Positions 37,374 to 45,947 of a stretch of 56,843 bases of DNA are shown one piece after another. The stretch is taken from NCBI GenBank assembly GCA_902521615.1, contig CABYSJ010000010.1, positions 1 to 56,843 of the forward strand, in the 5' to 3' direction. Every line of letters starts with the position of its first letter. The first letter of the stretch is position 1. Under the pieces are notes generated by a model. The model saw only the letters and a program-made list of their open reading frames with translations. It searched no databases and was not told the DNA's origin. Source of the stretch: an uncultured Pelagibacteraceae bacterium (GTDB taxonomy: Bacteria; Pseudomonadota; Alphaproteobacteria; Pelagibacterales; Pelagibacteraceae). A program made the position numbers and the translations under genes.

Positions 37374-37412
37374 CTATTTGAAAATATTAGGAAGTTTATT
37401 ATTTTCGGATAT

Positions 37413-38378
37413 TTATAATTTTACAATTTTAGATTTTTCTAATTTTTCCTCAAAAAAATCAATAATGTTTTGAATTGTTTCTTTTCCCATTCTTGTCATA
37501 CACTCATCAGTAAAAGCTGCAGTATGAGGACTTAAATAAACTTTTTCATTTTTAAGAAGTGGATTATTGTCATCAGGTGGTTCTTTTTTAAAAACATCAA
37601 TACCAGCTCCAAAAATCAAATTTTCATTTAGTGCTTTATCAAGATCTTCTTCATGAATAATTCCACCTCTTGCTGCATTAATAATTATGCAGTTTTTTTT
37701 CATTGTTTTTAATAAATCATAATTAATTAAATTTTCGGTTTTGTCTGTCAGAGGCATATGAAGCGAAATAACATCCATAGTTTTTACTACCTCAGCTAGA
37801 TCTTCTACTTTTTTTCCACCTAATTCCTCAATTTTATCCTTGTCTACAAATGGATCATAAACAAAAACATTCATTTCAAAGCCCAGACATCTTTTGATTA
37901 ACGCTCTTCCTATTCTTCCAAAACCCATTATCAAAAAATTTTTTTTCCAAACTTCAATTGTTTTTGGTAATTTATTTCTTTCTTTAAAATTTCCCTCTCT
38001 TACTGTTTTATCAAATAAGTCTTTTCTTTTTGCAATATTTAACAAAACAAACATTACATGTTCTGCAACTGTAACAGCATTAGCGTTAGCTGTTATTGTT
38101 ATTTTTATATCTTTTTCTTTAGCTTTTTTTAAATCGATATTGTCATAACCAACACCATGTCTTGAAATAATTTTTAATTTTTTTGCTTCCTCAAATGTTT
38201 CTCCAGGAAGTTTTGCAGTTCTTATAGATGCGCCATCACAATCTTTTAATTTTGATTTTAAATTTTCTAATGAAGTGTCATCAGTTACTTCAACATCAAA
38301 ATTAGGATGATTATTAATTAATTCCATTCCTTTTTCATGGACTTTTTGGATAATTAATATCTTTTTTTTATTACTCAT
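37413..38378 (-). CDS. D-isomer-specific 2-hydroxyacid dehydrogenase (SerA-like)
   Basis: A 321-residue NAD-dependent dehydrogenase. The nucleotide loop is LIMGFGRIGRALIKR. The catalytic triad is seen as NAARGG (Arg), FKKEPP (Glu) and SPHTAA (His). Substrate-side motif ISRHGVGYDNIDL is SerA-like, but the C-terminal ACT domain is missing. The ATG at 38378 (MSNKKKILII) is preferred over one at 38405. It might oxidise or reduce a hydroxyacid produced in the sugar pathway; substrate is open. Confidence 0.82.
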   Translation of the reverse strand: MSNKKKILIIQKVHEKGMELINNHPNFDVEVTDDTSLENLKSKLKDCDGASIRTAKLPGETFEEAKKLKIISRHGVGYDNIDLKKAKEKDIKITITANANAVTVAEHVMFVLLNIAKRKDLFDKTVREGNFKERNKLPKTIEVWKKNFLIMGFGRIGRALIKRCLGFEMNVFVYDPFVDKDKIEELGGKKVEDLAEVVKTMDVISLHMPLTDKTENLINYDLLKTMKKNCIIINAARGGIIHEEDLDKALNENLIFGAGIDVFKKEPPDDNNPLLKNEKVYLSPHTAAFTDECMTRMGKETIQNIIDFFEEKLEKSKIVKL

Positions 38379-38469
38379 AATTGTATATAAGTTTTTAGAG
38401 AGCAATTTTAATACGAGAATTATTCTATAAAGTAAATTAGTTTTTTGATTAAATTTATGTTTATTAATA

Positions 38470-39450
38470 TTAAACTAAATTAGACAAGTCCCTTTTATTA
38501 TTCTTGTATGTTGGCAGAGGATACTTAAATGCATGTTTTCCAATACGTCTTTCTTTAGCGTTCTCCCACAGAGATAACCATTGTTTAAAATTTTGAACTT
38601 TAAGATTTTTTTTATTTTTACTTCTAACATAAAAGTTTGGAAGTGGTTCTCTTCCTGAAGGTTGTCCGGCAACATTATATCTTAAATCAGCACTAATTCT
38701 AAAATCATTTGATCTATTCGGTAATGAGCAGTGAATAGAATGTTTATGCAATAATATTACATCTCCAACATTTGCTTCTAAATAAATATGCTCCATGTCA
38801 TCAAGCAATTCACTATTTTTTAATTCCACCTGTCCTCTATATCCTGATACGTGGTTTAATAATCCCATTTTATTAATTTTTTTTACTGTAATCATACATC
38901 CATTTTTTTTAGTAGTTTTGGTGAAAGGAATCCACACTGTAACCATGTCAGTTAATTTTTGTCCTTTAGAATTTAAAACGGCAGCGTCTTGATGCCACGG
39001 TGTTCTACCACTTAAGCCGTCATGAATTGATCCTTTTGGTAATTTGTTTTCAGGTTGTTTGATTCTAGTATTTTGAACAGGGTTAGACATTATTTCTTTA
39101 CCTAAAATTTTTTCTACAACATCTAAAATTCTTTTATTTGTAATTAAATTCCATAATGATTGAGTAGCGAAATAATCACTATCTCTTTTAACATGGTCTC
39201 TAGGTAATCTTGTATTAAAATATTGATCTAGATCATAAATATTAAGTTTTGATATATATGAATATTTTCTTTTAAAATTTAGATTAAGAACTTTTCTAAC
39301 CTCAGTTTTTTTTGCATACTTTTGAATGAGACAATCCATGACAAATTCCATATCATTAAGAACTGGTTTTAAGTCTCTTCTATAGTTAAGTATATTTTTA
39401 ACAATTAAGTACCCATTCTCATATAATTTTTTTTGAAAAGTATTTGTCAT
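38470..39450 (-). CDS. Phytanoyl-CoA dioxygenase (PhyH) family protein
   Basis: A 326-residue 2-oxoglutarate/Fe(II) oxygenase. The iron ligands are visible as TPWHQDAAVL (HxD) and a late ILLHKHSIHCSLPNRS (distal His), with Arg in NDFRISADLRYN for oxoglutarate. WIPFTKTTKKNGCM is a typical PhyH segment. Bacterial members hydroxylate diverse small molecules. The gene lies in line with another dioxygenase gene 31 bp upstream, so the two may share a transcript. Confidence 0.85.
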   Translation of the reverse strand: MTNTFQKKLYENGYLIVKNILNYRRDLKPVLNDMEFVMDCLIQKYAKKTEVRKVLNLNFKRKYSYISKLNIYDLDQYFNTRLPRDHVKRDSDYFATQSLWNLITNKRILDVVEKILGKEIMSNPVQNTRIKQPENKLPKGSIHDGLSGRTPWHQDAAVLNSKGQKLTDMVTVWIPFTKTTKKNGCMITVKKINKMGLLNHVSGYRGQVELKNSELLDDMEHIYLEANVGDVILLHKHSIHCSLPNRSNDFRISADLRYNVAGQPSGREPLPNFYVRSKNKKNLKVQNFKQWLSLWENAKERRIGKHAFKYPLPTYKNNKRDLSNLV

Positions 39451-39481
39451 TGTTAAAATTTATTTTATCATTGAAATAATT

Positions 39482-40351
39482 TCAATGGTTTGGTGCTGTG
39501 GTTAAATAGTTCGCGTCATGAAAAGAGGTCAACATTCTTTTTTTGTTACTAACTATATGAGGATAATACGAGTTTCCTTTATAATTCCATATAACTGGTT
39601 TGTTTAAAGCATAACTTCCATAAATAAAAAAACGTTTTGGACAATTTTTCTCTATAAAGCGCTTTACTCCATGATAGGAATTTGGAGTAGATTGAAAAAA
39701 AACAACAGTTCCTTTTTTGGGTGTAAAAGACTTAACTATTTCTAGTTCGTTTATTTTTGGAAATCTTCTGAAACTCTTTCTTAAATTTTTTTTAGCCTTT
39801 TTCCTATAGATAGTTAGAGAGCCGCCATTTTTTTTTGGTATATCTGTTAGATAAATTAAGAAATTATATAACCTAGTTATATCATCCCTATGAGGCCTTA
39901 ATCTATATCCTCCTTTTGATACCGAAAAATCTATATCTAAATTTACTTTAGGATTAGTATAATTATTACCCAATATTTTTTTTAATTCATTAGAATTTAA
40001 TTTTTTTTTAATAGTGAACTTTTTAGGATTAAAGGATTTTGGTTTATATAAATTAACCCACGATCCATCTTTAAAATTTTTTGTAAAAAGATTTTCAATT
40101 TTTTTATAAAAAGTCTTGCTATTAAAAAGCTTAAAAAGTTTTGCAGAGTTAACTGAGTTTTTGATATATGAGTTAAAATTTTTCGAACCTTTATTTATTC
40201 TACTTCTACCACCCATAATCATATCATCAAATGATTTAGAGTTACTGATTTCTTTAATTAATAAATTACAAATACTTTTAGAAACAACATTGTCACCAAC
40301 TAAAACTGGAAAGTTACTTTTGATTTTTTTTAATTTATTTGTACTAAGCAT
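39482..40351 (-). CDS. Putative 2OG-Fe(II) oxygenase
   Basis: This 289-residue protein is Lys/Asn-rich with a prolyl-4-hydroxylase-like core: LRPHRDDITRLYNFLIYLTDIPKKNGGSLTIY (HxD) and VVFFQSTPNSYHGVKRF (distal His), with Arg in CPKRFFIYG for oxoglutarate. The stop of the upstream panE-like gene is one base from this start. Substrate unknown; relatives occur beside sugar or surface-polymer genes in marine bacteria. Confidence 0.75.
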   Translation of the reverse strand: MLSTNKLKKIKSNFPVLVGDNVVSKSICNLLIKEISNSKSFDDMIMGGRSRINKGSKNFNSYIKNSVNSAKLFKLFNSKTFYKKIENLFTKNFKDGSWVNLYKPKSFNPKKFTIKKKLNSNELKKILGNNYTNPKVNLDIDFSVSKGGYRLRPHRDDITRLYNFLIYLTDIPKKNGGSLTIYRKKAKKNLRKSFRRFPKINELEIVKSFTPKKGTVVFFQSTPNSYHGVKRFIEKNCPKRFFIYGSYALNKPVIWNYKGNSYYPHIVSNKKRMLTSFHDANYLTTAPNH

Positions 40352-41296
40352 TTAGCTGTACATACCTTCTTTCACTTTAATCATTTTATACATAAGGTCA
40401 TTTAATGGTGTCTTAACACCATGTTTTTTACCTATTTTTGAAACTGCACCACTAATAAAGTCTATTTCAGTTTTTCTCTTGTATTGAACGTCAAAAGCCA
40501 TTGATGACTTGTTAGTTTGCATTGAATCTACAATTTTATTAAACATAAATAAGCATTCATCTTCAGAAACATTTACACCATCAGCAAGTGCAACGTCTCT
40601 AGTTTCTAAAATTATTTCTTTACCTAAACCACGAGATACTTCATTTGCTTTGTTGTTTATATACAAGTCCGTATGATGAAGATCAAAAATTGCAGATAAA
40701 GGTCCAATTGCTGTTAGAGCAAAAAGCTTCATCCATTTTCTTTTTTTTACATCTTCAGCCGCAATCATTTCCAAATTATGTGCAGTAAAAGTGTCAGCTA
40801 TTTCTGTAATTCTTTCTGTTATTCCTCCTTCATATTCACCAATCCAAGATGGTAACGAACCATGATTCATTATATGACCGGGTCCTAAAATATTTGAAGC
40901 TTGAGTAGTTGTCCCACCAATTACTTTTTCATTACCCACAATACTCTGAATAATTGCTTCATGACCGATACCATTTTGAAAAGACATAAAGACTGTTTTT
41001 TCACCAATAATATTTTTAATACTATTTAGAGCTGGTTCTAATGCAGTTGCTTTACACATAACTATTACAGCATCTATTTTATCTAACGAAGATGGATCTG
41101 AAGTGGCTTTAACTTTTATTACTCGATCTCCGCCATGTCCATCCATCTTTAAACCATCTTTATTAATTGCATCAACATGCTCTTTCCAAACATCAATTAA
41201 AATTACATTTAATCCTTTTTCTGCAAGCAAACCACCAAACAAGCAGCCCATCGCTCCTGCACCAAGGACAGCTACTTTCAAATCTTTGTTAATCAT
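40352..41296 (-). CDS. Ketopantoate reductase (PanE/ApbA) family protein
   Basis: A 314-residue NADP-dependent reductase. The Rossmann motif VAVLGAGAMGCLFGGLLAEKG is at the N-terminus. SFQNGIGHEAI, a GGTTTQA segment and KRKWMKLFALTAIGPLSAI follow, covering the catalytic lysine region of PanE. It sits in a catabolic region, next to a PanB-like gene with altered active site, so reduction of another 2-keto acid is as likely as pantoate synthesis. It is divergent from the DUF1907 gene. Confidence 0.8.
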   Translation of the reverse strand: MINKDLKVAVLGAGAMGCLFGGLLAEKGLNVILIDVWKEHVDAINKDGLKMDGHGGDRVIKVKATSDPSSLDKIDAVIVMCKATALEPALNSIKNIIGEKTVFMSFQNGIGHEAIIQSIVGNEKVIGGTTTQASNILGPGHIMNHGSLPSWIGEYEGGITERITEIADTFTAHNLEMIAAEDVKKRKWMKLFALTAIGPLSAIFDLHHTDLYINNKANEVSRGLGKEIILETRDVALADGVNVSEDECLFMFNKIVDSMQTNKSSMAFDVQYKRKTEIDFISGAVSKIGKKHGVKTPLNDLMYKMIKVKEGMYS

Positions 41297-41323
41297 CGTT
41301 ACCTTATTTAAAATTATTTATGT

Positions 41324-41352
41324 ATAGAAATTATATATATTATCTATAGACA
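41324..41352. repeat. Shared promoter-region element, copy 1
   Basis: Located in the divergent panE-like/DUF1907 spacer. It reads ATAGAA, A, TTATATATA, four bases, CTATA, and closely matches a stretch at 45901-45924. Within it TCTATAGA (41343-41350) is a perfect palindrome, and TATGTATAGA/TATCTATAGA form a direct repeat 22 bp apart (41319 and 41341). Possible operator; AT-richness makes chance a concern. Confidence 0.35.
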
Positions 41353-41384
41353 ATATGCAAAATAAATTATAGCTTATTATCATC

Positions 41385-42362
41385 ATGCAATTAAAAATAG
41401 AAAAAGGAACTTTTAAAAATTATCTACTAGAAGATATTTCAGATGCGTTAAGAAAAGGGTTGTCTGAAAATTTCAAAAACGTTGAGGTAGAGGTAGTAGA
41501 TTGCCCAAATCTAAGAGATTGGGATTGTCCATCAGAAGGAATTAGTGGAAATCAAAAAATAATAGATGTTGGCGGAGAGCCTTATATGCATGATCCAAAA
41601 TTTATTGGTGCAGAGTTTGACTATAAGGAAATATCCAAAATGATTGATTCTGAAAAATCTTATGCTTTAGGAGCTGGATCAGGTGCAATGTCATGTTTAG
41701 ATGGTCATTGTGGAGAATTAGTTATTAATGAAAATTTGATAACTGATGAGTCTAAATCAATAATAGCAAGAGTGAGTCCAGACAAAAAATGTATTGTTGA
41801 AAAGTATTCTGCAAAAAAACACGGCGGACTTGGAAACATTTATTATACAGACGGCAAAAAAGGAAAAGTAATCAAAATTAAAATTAAAGGTAGAAATGGA
41901 GAACAAGGTTCTTTGCCTCAAGCAATGAGGTCTTCTTTATCAAAAAATTTAAAAATTAAAGATAATGAACATTTGTCTCTTGCTGGCGTATTTAGAGTAT
42001 TAAATGGAAAAATAAGATCGCATGTGCAACCTGATTATAAAGATATCAAACACGATTATTATGATCCAAAACAAATGAAATGTGTAAAAGATTTTCTTCA
42101 ATTTTATGAACCGGTTGGACCAAAATTACAATGTTATTCTATTCTTTGGACTGGTGATCCTACTGGAGGAGAATTAAATCTAAGAGAGTCTGGTGAGCAT
42201 ACACACTTTCATTCTTATGAGCACGATAAAGATGCTGGTCATTATCATTTTGATGTATCACCTGAAGAAATAGAATATGAAGGTTATTTTAATACCGCAA
42301 CAGAAGTACATAGAGTTAATAACATTTATAAAGACCTATTAAGTAAAAATAGTATTGAATAG
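41385..42362 (+). CDS. DUF1907 / C11orf54-like zinc ester hydrolase
   Basis: A 325-residue homologue of human C11orf54 (PTD012), a zinc protein with ester hydrolase activity. The match covers the whole length: DVGGEPYMHDP, ALGAGSGAM, CIVEKYSAKKHGGLGNIYY, and the zinc site ESGEHTHFHSYEH with GHYHFDVSPEEIEYEGYF at the end. The HxHxH pattern supplies metal ligands in the human protein. It is 28 bp before a MarR-type regulator and the PanB-like gene, probably one operon. Its role may be opening a lactone or ester in the local pathway (inference). Confidence 0.85.
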   Translation: MQLKIEKGTFKNYLLEDISDALRKGLSENFKNVEVEVVDCPNLRDWDCPSEGISGNQKIIDVGGEPYMHDPKFIGAEFDYKEISKMIDSEKSYALGAGSGAMSCLDGHCGELVINENLITDESKSIIARVSPDKKCIVEKYSAKKHGGLGNIYYTDGKKGKVIKIKIKGRNGEQGSLPQAMRSSLSKNLKIKDNEHLSLAGVFRVLNGKIRSHVQPDYKDIKHDYYDPKQMKCVKDFLQFYEPVGPKLQCYSILWTGDPTGGELNLRESGEHTHFHSYEHDKDAGHYHFDVSPEEIEYEGYFNTATEVHRVNNIYKDLLSKNSIE

Positions 42363-42390
42363 AAAACTCAATGAGTTTAAATTTATTTAA

Positions 42391-42807
42391 ATGAAAAGAC
42401 AGTTCAAGTATCCTAAGCACTTTGAAGAACAAAAAAAAATCCCAAAACTTACTCAAAAAAGAATTCAATTAGCAGAAATATCACTTGGAGATTTTGAAGG
42501 AAGATTAGCTAATGAATTATTGAATTGGTTTTCTTTAACCCCACAACATTGGATAATGTTACATATGGTTATGCTTGCTTATTACAAAAATAAATCAATA
42601 ACTAAAAATCAATTACTTAAAGTAATTGAAAAATCATATTTAACTTCAAATGTTTATATCGATACCGCAATTAAAAAAGGTTATTTTAGAATTATAAGAA
42701 ATGAGAGGGACAAGAGATCTATATTTATTTTACCCTCAGTAATTACCATTAAAACCTTTGAGGAATTTATTGATAGGAGAGATATTCTATATAAAGGAAT
42801 TAAATGA
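42391..42807 (+). CDS. MarR-type winged-helix regulator
   Basis: A 138-residue DNA-binding protein with a winged helix-turn-helix. LTPQHWIMLHMVMLAYYKNKSITKNQLLKVI forms the first helices, YLTSNVYIDTAIKKGYFRII the recognition part and NERDKRSIFILPS the wing with the typical Asp/Lys/Arg residues. It is the only transcription factor in the sugar region and overlaps the PanB-like gene by 4 bases. It may control its own operon and perhaps other divergent promoters nearby. Confidence 0.78.
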   Translation: MKRQFKYPKHFEEQKKIPKLTQKRIQLAEISLGDFEGRLANELLNWFSLTPQHWIMLHMVMLAYYKNKSITKNQLLKVIEKSYLTSNVYIDTAIKKGYFRIIRNERDKRSIFILPSVITIKTFEEFIDRRDILYKGIK

Positions 42808-43619
42808 AGAATATCTATACTTGGGCTGCTAAACCGGCAAAACGAACTTTGACTGTTGGGGATTTAAAAGCAGCAAAAGGAAAAAGAAAATTTACACAAG
42901 TTACAGCGAATAGTGTTGAAGAAGCCGAAGCAGCCGAAAAAGCAGGCTTTGATATGATTATATCAAATGCAAAAAATGTACTTCCTGTAAGAGAAGGTTC
43001 AAAAAATTTATTTTTAACAGCTGCTTTGGTGTTGAATGAGTTTGTAACTGCAAAAGATATTATGCGTGGAGCTTTTAAAGCATTAGAGAATGGTGCGGAT
43101 GCAGTTATGACACCAAGAAGTATGGATATAGTTGAAATGCTGGCTAAGGAAGATGTTCCAGTAATGGGGCATTTAGGTTTAGTTCCAAGAAAATCTACTT
43201 GGATTGGTGGCTTAAGAGCAGTTGGCAAAACTGCTGATGAAGCTTACGAACTTTTTCAAAAATTCAAAAGATTAGAAGATGCAGGCGCTTTTTCTGCAGA
43301 GTGTGAAGTAATACCTGAAAACGTAATGGGTGAAATTTCAAAGCGTACAGATATTGTTACTGTTTCATTAGGTTCAGGGAAAAATGCTGATGTAATGTAT
43401 TTATTTATGGAAGATATCTGTGGTGATACTAAAAATCCTCCAAGACATTCAAAAGCATATGGAAATTTATTGAAACTTAGAAATGAAATAAAACTAGAAA
43501 GAGTAAAGGCTCTAAAGGCTTTTAAAAAAGATTCAATGAATGGAAAATTTCCTGGAAAAAAACAATCTTCTAATTTAGAAGAAAAACAATTCGAGGAATT
43601 TTTAGAACAACTTGATTAG
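42804..43619 (+). CDS. PanB-like (PEP mutase superfamily) protein with altered active site
   Basis: A 271-residue protein resembling ketopantoate hydroxymethyltransferase: the PVMGHLGLVPR strand and the ECEVIP glutamate (E181-equivalent) are conserved. However, the metal-ligand motif GDSLG is replaced by SNAKN, the second aspartate strand (LLADLPF) by FLTAALVL, and the KIEGG motif by MTPRS. The stretch between the first two is about 30 residues shorter. PanB chemistry is thus doubtful. It is in an operon with a DUF1907 hydrolase and a MarR regulator and convergent (4-base overlap) with an HpaI-type aldolase. An aldolase or lyase of keto-acids is possible. Confidence 0.7.
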   Translation: MKNIYTWAAKPAKRTLTVGDLKAAKGKRKFTQVTANSVEEAEAAEKAGFDMIISNAKNVLPVREGSKNLFLTAALVLNEFVTAKDIMRGAFKALENGADAVMTPRSMDIVEMLAKEDVPVMGHLGLVPRKSTWIGGLRAVGKTADEAYELFQKFKRLEDAGAFSAECEVIPENVMGEISKRTDIVTVSLGSGKNADVMYLFMEDICGDTKNPPRHSKAYGNLLKLRNEIKLERVKALKAFKKDSMNGKFPGKKQSSNLEEKQFEEFLEQLD

Positions 43620-44410
43620 TAAGTTGAGTTATCGTCTTTTTTTGATAAAGAACCCTTCATTTTATCTACTGTGGCTTTAGCGCCAGCACTTAAAGCTCTT
43701 AAATCAGATGCTATAGTCACAAAATCAAAACCTTTTTCAATCATCTTGGTAGCATATTCTGTAGTACCATTATGAATTCCTGCAAAAATTTTATTTTTTT
43801 TAGCATGTTCTAAAATTCTTAAAATTTCAGAATAAGCTTTTGTAGTCTCTGACCTATCAAAACCAGGTTTTTCACCTATTGCTAAACTTAAATCTGCTGG
43901 GCCAATATAAATACCATCGACACCTGGTGTAGACATTATCTCATTAAGATTTTCTAAAGATTCTTTTGTTTCGATCATTGCTAATTTCAGTATTTCTTCA
44001 TTAGCGTGATCAGCATAATCAGCTCCACCATAAATTAGACCTCGTATAGGGCCAAAACTTCTGTAGCCATCAGGTGGATACATGCATGCTTGAACAAAAT
44101 TTTCTGCCTCTTTTTTATTGCTTACCATTGGACAAATAATTCCATAACAACCAGCATCTAAAATTTTCATAATTTGACCTGGTTCATTCCAGTTAACTCT
44201 AGCTAAAGGAGTTACTTCCGTTGTTGATATTGTTTGAAGCATAGGAAGTGCATTACTGTAATCAACTAAACCATGTTGCATATCTACTGTAAGAGAATCC
44301 CATCCTTGATGAGCCATTGCTTCAGCAGATGCTGTGCTTGGGATGGCACACCAACCATTGATTACAGGTTTACCTTCCTTCATCATTTGTTTGATTTTAT
44401 TTTTTCTCAT
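43616..44410 (-). CDS. HpcH/HpaI-family class II aldolase
   Basis: A 264-residue pyruvate-aldolase fold. It shows GWCAIPSTASAEAMAHQGWDSLTVDMQHGLVDY (base His of DMQHG), PLARVNWNEPGQIMKILDAGCYGIICPMV (Arg and metal region), the metal ligand segment AMIETKESLENL and GVDGIYIGPADLSLAIG. The family splits 4-hydroxy-2-keto acids into pyruvate and an aldehyde. It is 3 bases downstream of an aldehyde dehydrogenase gene in the same direction, suggesting the aldehyde is oxidised at once. Confidence 0.9.
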   Translation of the reverse strand: MRKNKIKQMMKEGKPVINGWCAIPSTASAEAMAHQGWDSLTVDMQHGLVDYSNALPMLQTISTTEVTPLARVNWNEPGQIMKILDAGCYGIICPMVSNKKEAENFVQACMYPPDGYRSFGPIRGLIYGGADYADHANEEILKLAMIETKESLENLNEIMSTPGVDGIYIGPADLSLAIGEKPGFDRSETTKAYSEILRILEHAKKNKIFAGIHNGTTEYATKMIEKGFDFVTIASDLRALSAGAKATVDKMKGSLSKKDDNSTY

Positions 44411-44413
44411 TTT

Positions 44414-45856
44414 CTAGATTTTTAAACCCATGTGAGTGTATTTCACATTTAGATAATCTTTTATCGCACCTGAACCACCTTCACGTCCATAACCAGTTTG
44501 TTTTATTCCTCCAAAAGGTGCCTCAGCAATAGCAACAACTCCAGTATTAACTGCAACACAACCAGACTCTAGCTTTTCAGATCCAATGTGAGCTTTGTCC
44601 ATAGAGTTAGTGTACAAATAACTACATAATCCTAAGTCATTATCATTTGCTCTTTCAATTACCTCATCAAAAGTTTTAAAAGTTAAAATTGGAACTAGTG
44701 GACCGAAAGGCTCTTCTTTCATGATTGTAAAATTATCTTTAACGTCATCAAAGACTGTTGGTTCATAATAATATCCCTTATTGAAACCAGAGGGTTTTTG
44801 TCCACCCATTAACACTTTAGCTCCTTCCTTTTTAGTAGTTTCAACTAGTTTTTCTATTTCTTCTAATCTCTTAGCAGTAGTTAAAGGGCCCAGATCCACA
44901 CCTTCATCCATACCGTTTCCAATTTTTAATTTTTTTGCTCTTTCAATGAAAGCATTAACAAAATCCTCTTTTCTGTTTTCTTGGATATAAAATCTATTAG
45001 GTGAAATACAGACCTGACCGTTATTTCTAAATTTACCAGTTATTGCTATATCAGCTACTTTGTTCATATCTACATCTTCACACACAATAAAAGGCGAGTG
45101 CCCACTAAGTTCCATAGTAACTCTTTGAACTTTATCAGCTGCTTTTTTTAAAATAATTTTACCAACTCTAGTTGATCCAGTAACTGAAACTTTTTTAATT
45201 ATATCAGACTCCATTAATTCATTTGATATTTCAGCAGGATCGCCTGACAAAAGACTAACGACACCATCTGGTACACCTGCTTCTTTGCAAATGTTTACTA
45301 ATTCCATTACAGCGCCAGGAGTAATTACATCTGGTTTACAAATTACTGAACATCCTGCAGCTAGGGCAGTAGAAATTTTTCTAGATGCTAAAACTATTGG
45401 AAAATTCCAAGGAACTAAAGCCGCAACAACTCCAACGGGTTGATAATATACATGAACCCTTGTATCTGGAAATCTACTTTGTTGTGTTTGACCATAAATT
45501 CTTTTTGTTTCTTCAGCATTCCACTCAAAAATATCTGCTCCACCACCAACTTCACCAACAGCTTCTGTAAGAGGCTTTCCAACTTCAAGAGTTAACCATT
45601 TTGCTATAACATCTTTTTTCTCTCTCATCATGTCTGCAATTTTTCTAAGCACGTAAGCTCTTTGCCATGGTGCAGTGTTTTTCCAAACTTCCAAACCTTT
45701 TTCTGCAGATTTTAATGCTTTTTGTACTTCAATAGATGAAGCTTTTGATGCTTTTCCAATAACTTCTTCTGTTGCAGGGTTGATTACGTCGTAAGTTTCT
45801 TTTTTTTCTGCTTGTTGCCACTTACCATCAATGAATTGTCCAAATTTTTCGTACAT
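44414..45856 (-). CDS. NAD(P)-dependent aldehyde dehydrogenase
   Basis: A 480-residue ALDH-superfamily enzyme related to succinate-semialdehyde and glycolaldehyde/lactaldehyde dehydrogenases. LVPWNFPIVLASRKISTALAAG is the nucleotide region. MELSGHSPFIV holds the general-base Glu, with Ser-Gly-His instead of the common Gly-Gly-Lys. NNGQVCISPNRF holds the catalytic Cys. It is not of the methylmalonate-semialdehyde (IolA) length or pattern. It is the first gene of a two-gene unit with the aldolase and divergent from iolD. Confidence 0.92.
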   Translation of the reverse strand: MYEKFGQFIDGKWQQAEKKETYDVINPATEEVIGKASKASSIEVQKALKSAEKGLEVWKNTAPWQRAYVLRKIADMMREKKDVIAKWLTLEVGKPLTEAVGEVGGGADIFEWNAEETKRIYGQTQQSRFPDTRVHVYYQPVGVVAALVPWNFPIVLASRKISTALAAGCSVICKPDVITPGAVMELVNICKEAGVPDGVVSLLSGDPAEISNELMESDIIKKVSVTGSTRVGKIILKKAADKVQRVTMELSGHSPFIVCEDVDMNKVADIAITGKFRNNGQVCISPNRFYIQENRKEDFVNAFIERAKKLKIGNGMDEGVDLGPLTTAKRLEEIEKLVETTKKEGAKVLMGGQKPSGFNKGYYYEPTVFDDVKDNFTIMKEEPFGPLVPILTFKTFDEVIERANDNDLGLCSYLYTNSMDKAHIGSEKLESGCVAVNTGVVAIAEAPFGGIKQTGYGREGGSGAIKDYLNVKYTHMGLKI

Positions 45857-45900
45857 AGAATTTATTTTTAGTTTACTTAGTTAGGTTTTTTATTTTATAA

Positions 45901-45924
45901 ATAGAATTATATATAAACACTATA
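45901..45924. repeat. Shared promoter-region element, copy 2
   Basis: In the 91-bp divergent ALDH/iolD spacer, reading ATAGAA, TTATATATA, four bases, CTATA. It equals the copy at 41324-41348 except for one inserted A there and the four variable bases. May be an operator or shared promoter element. Confidence 0.35.
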
Positions 45925-45947
45925 CATATTAAAAGATAAACATATTA

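Noticed and set aside
37374..37412. Terminator between iolE and the convergent hydroxyacid dehydrogenase
   Set aside because: The GAAAATA/TATTTTC-like repeat is short, all A/T and not followed by a clear T-tract.
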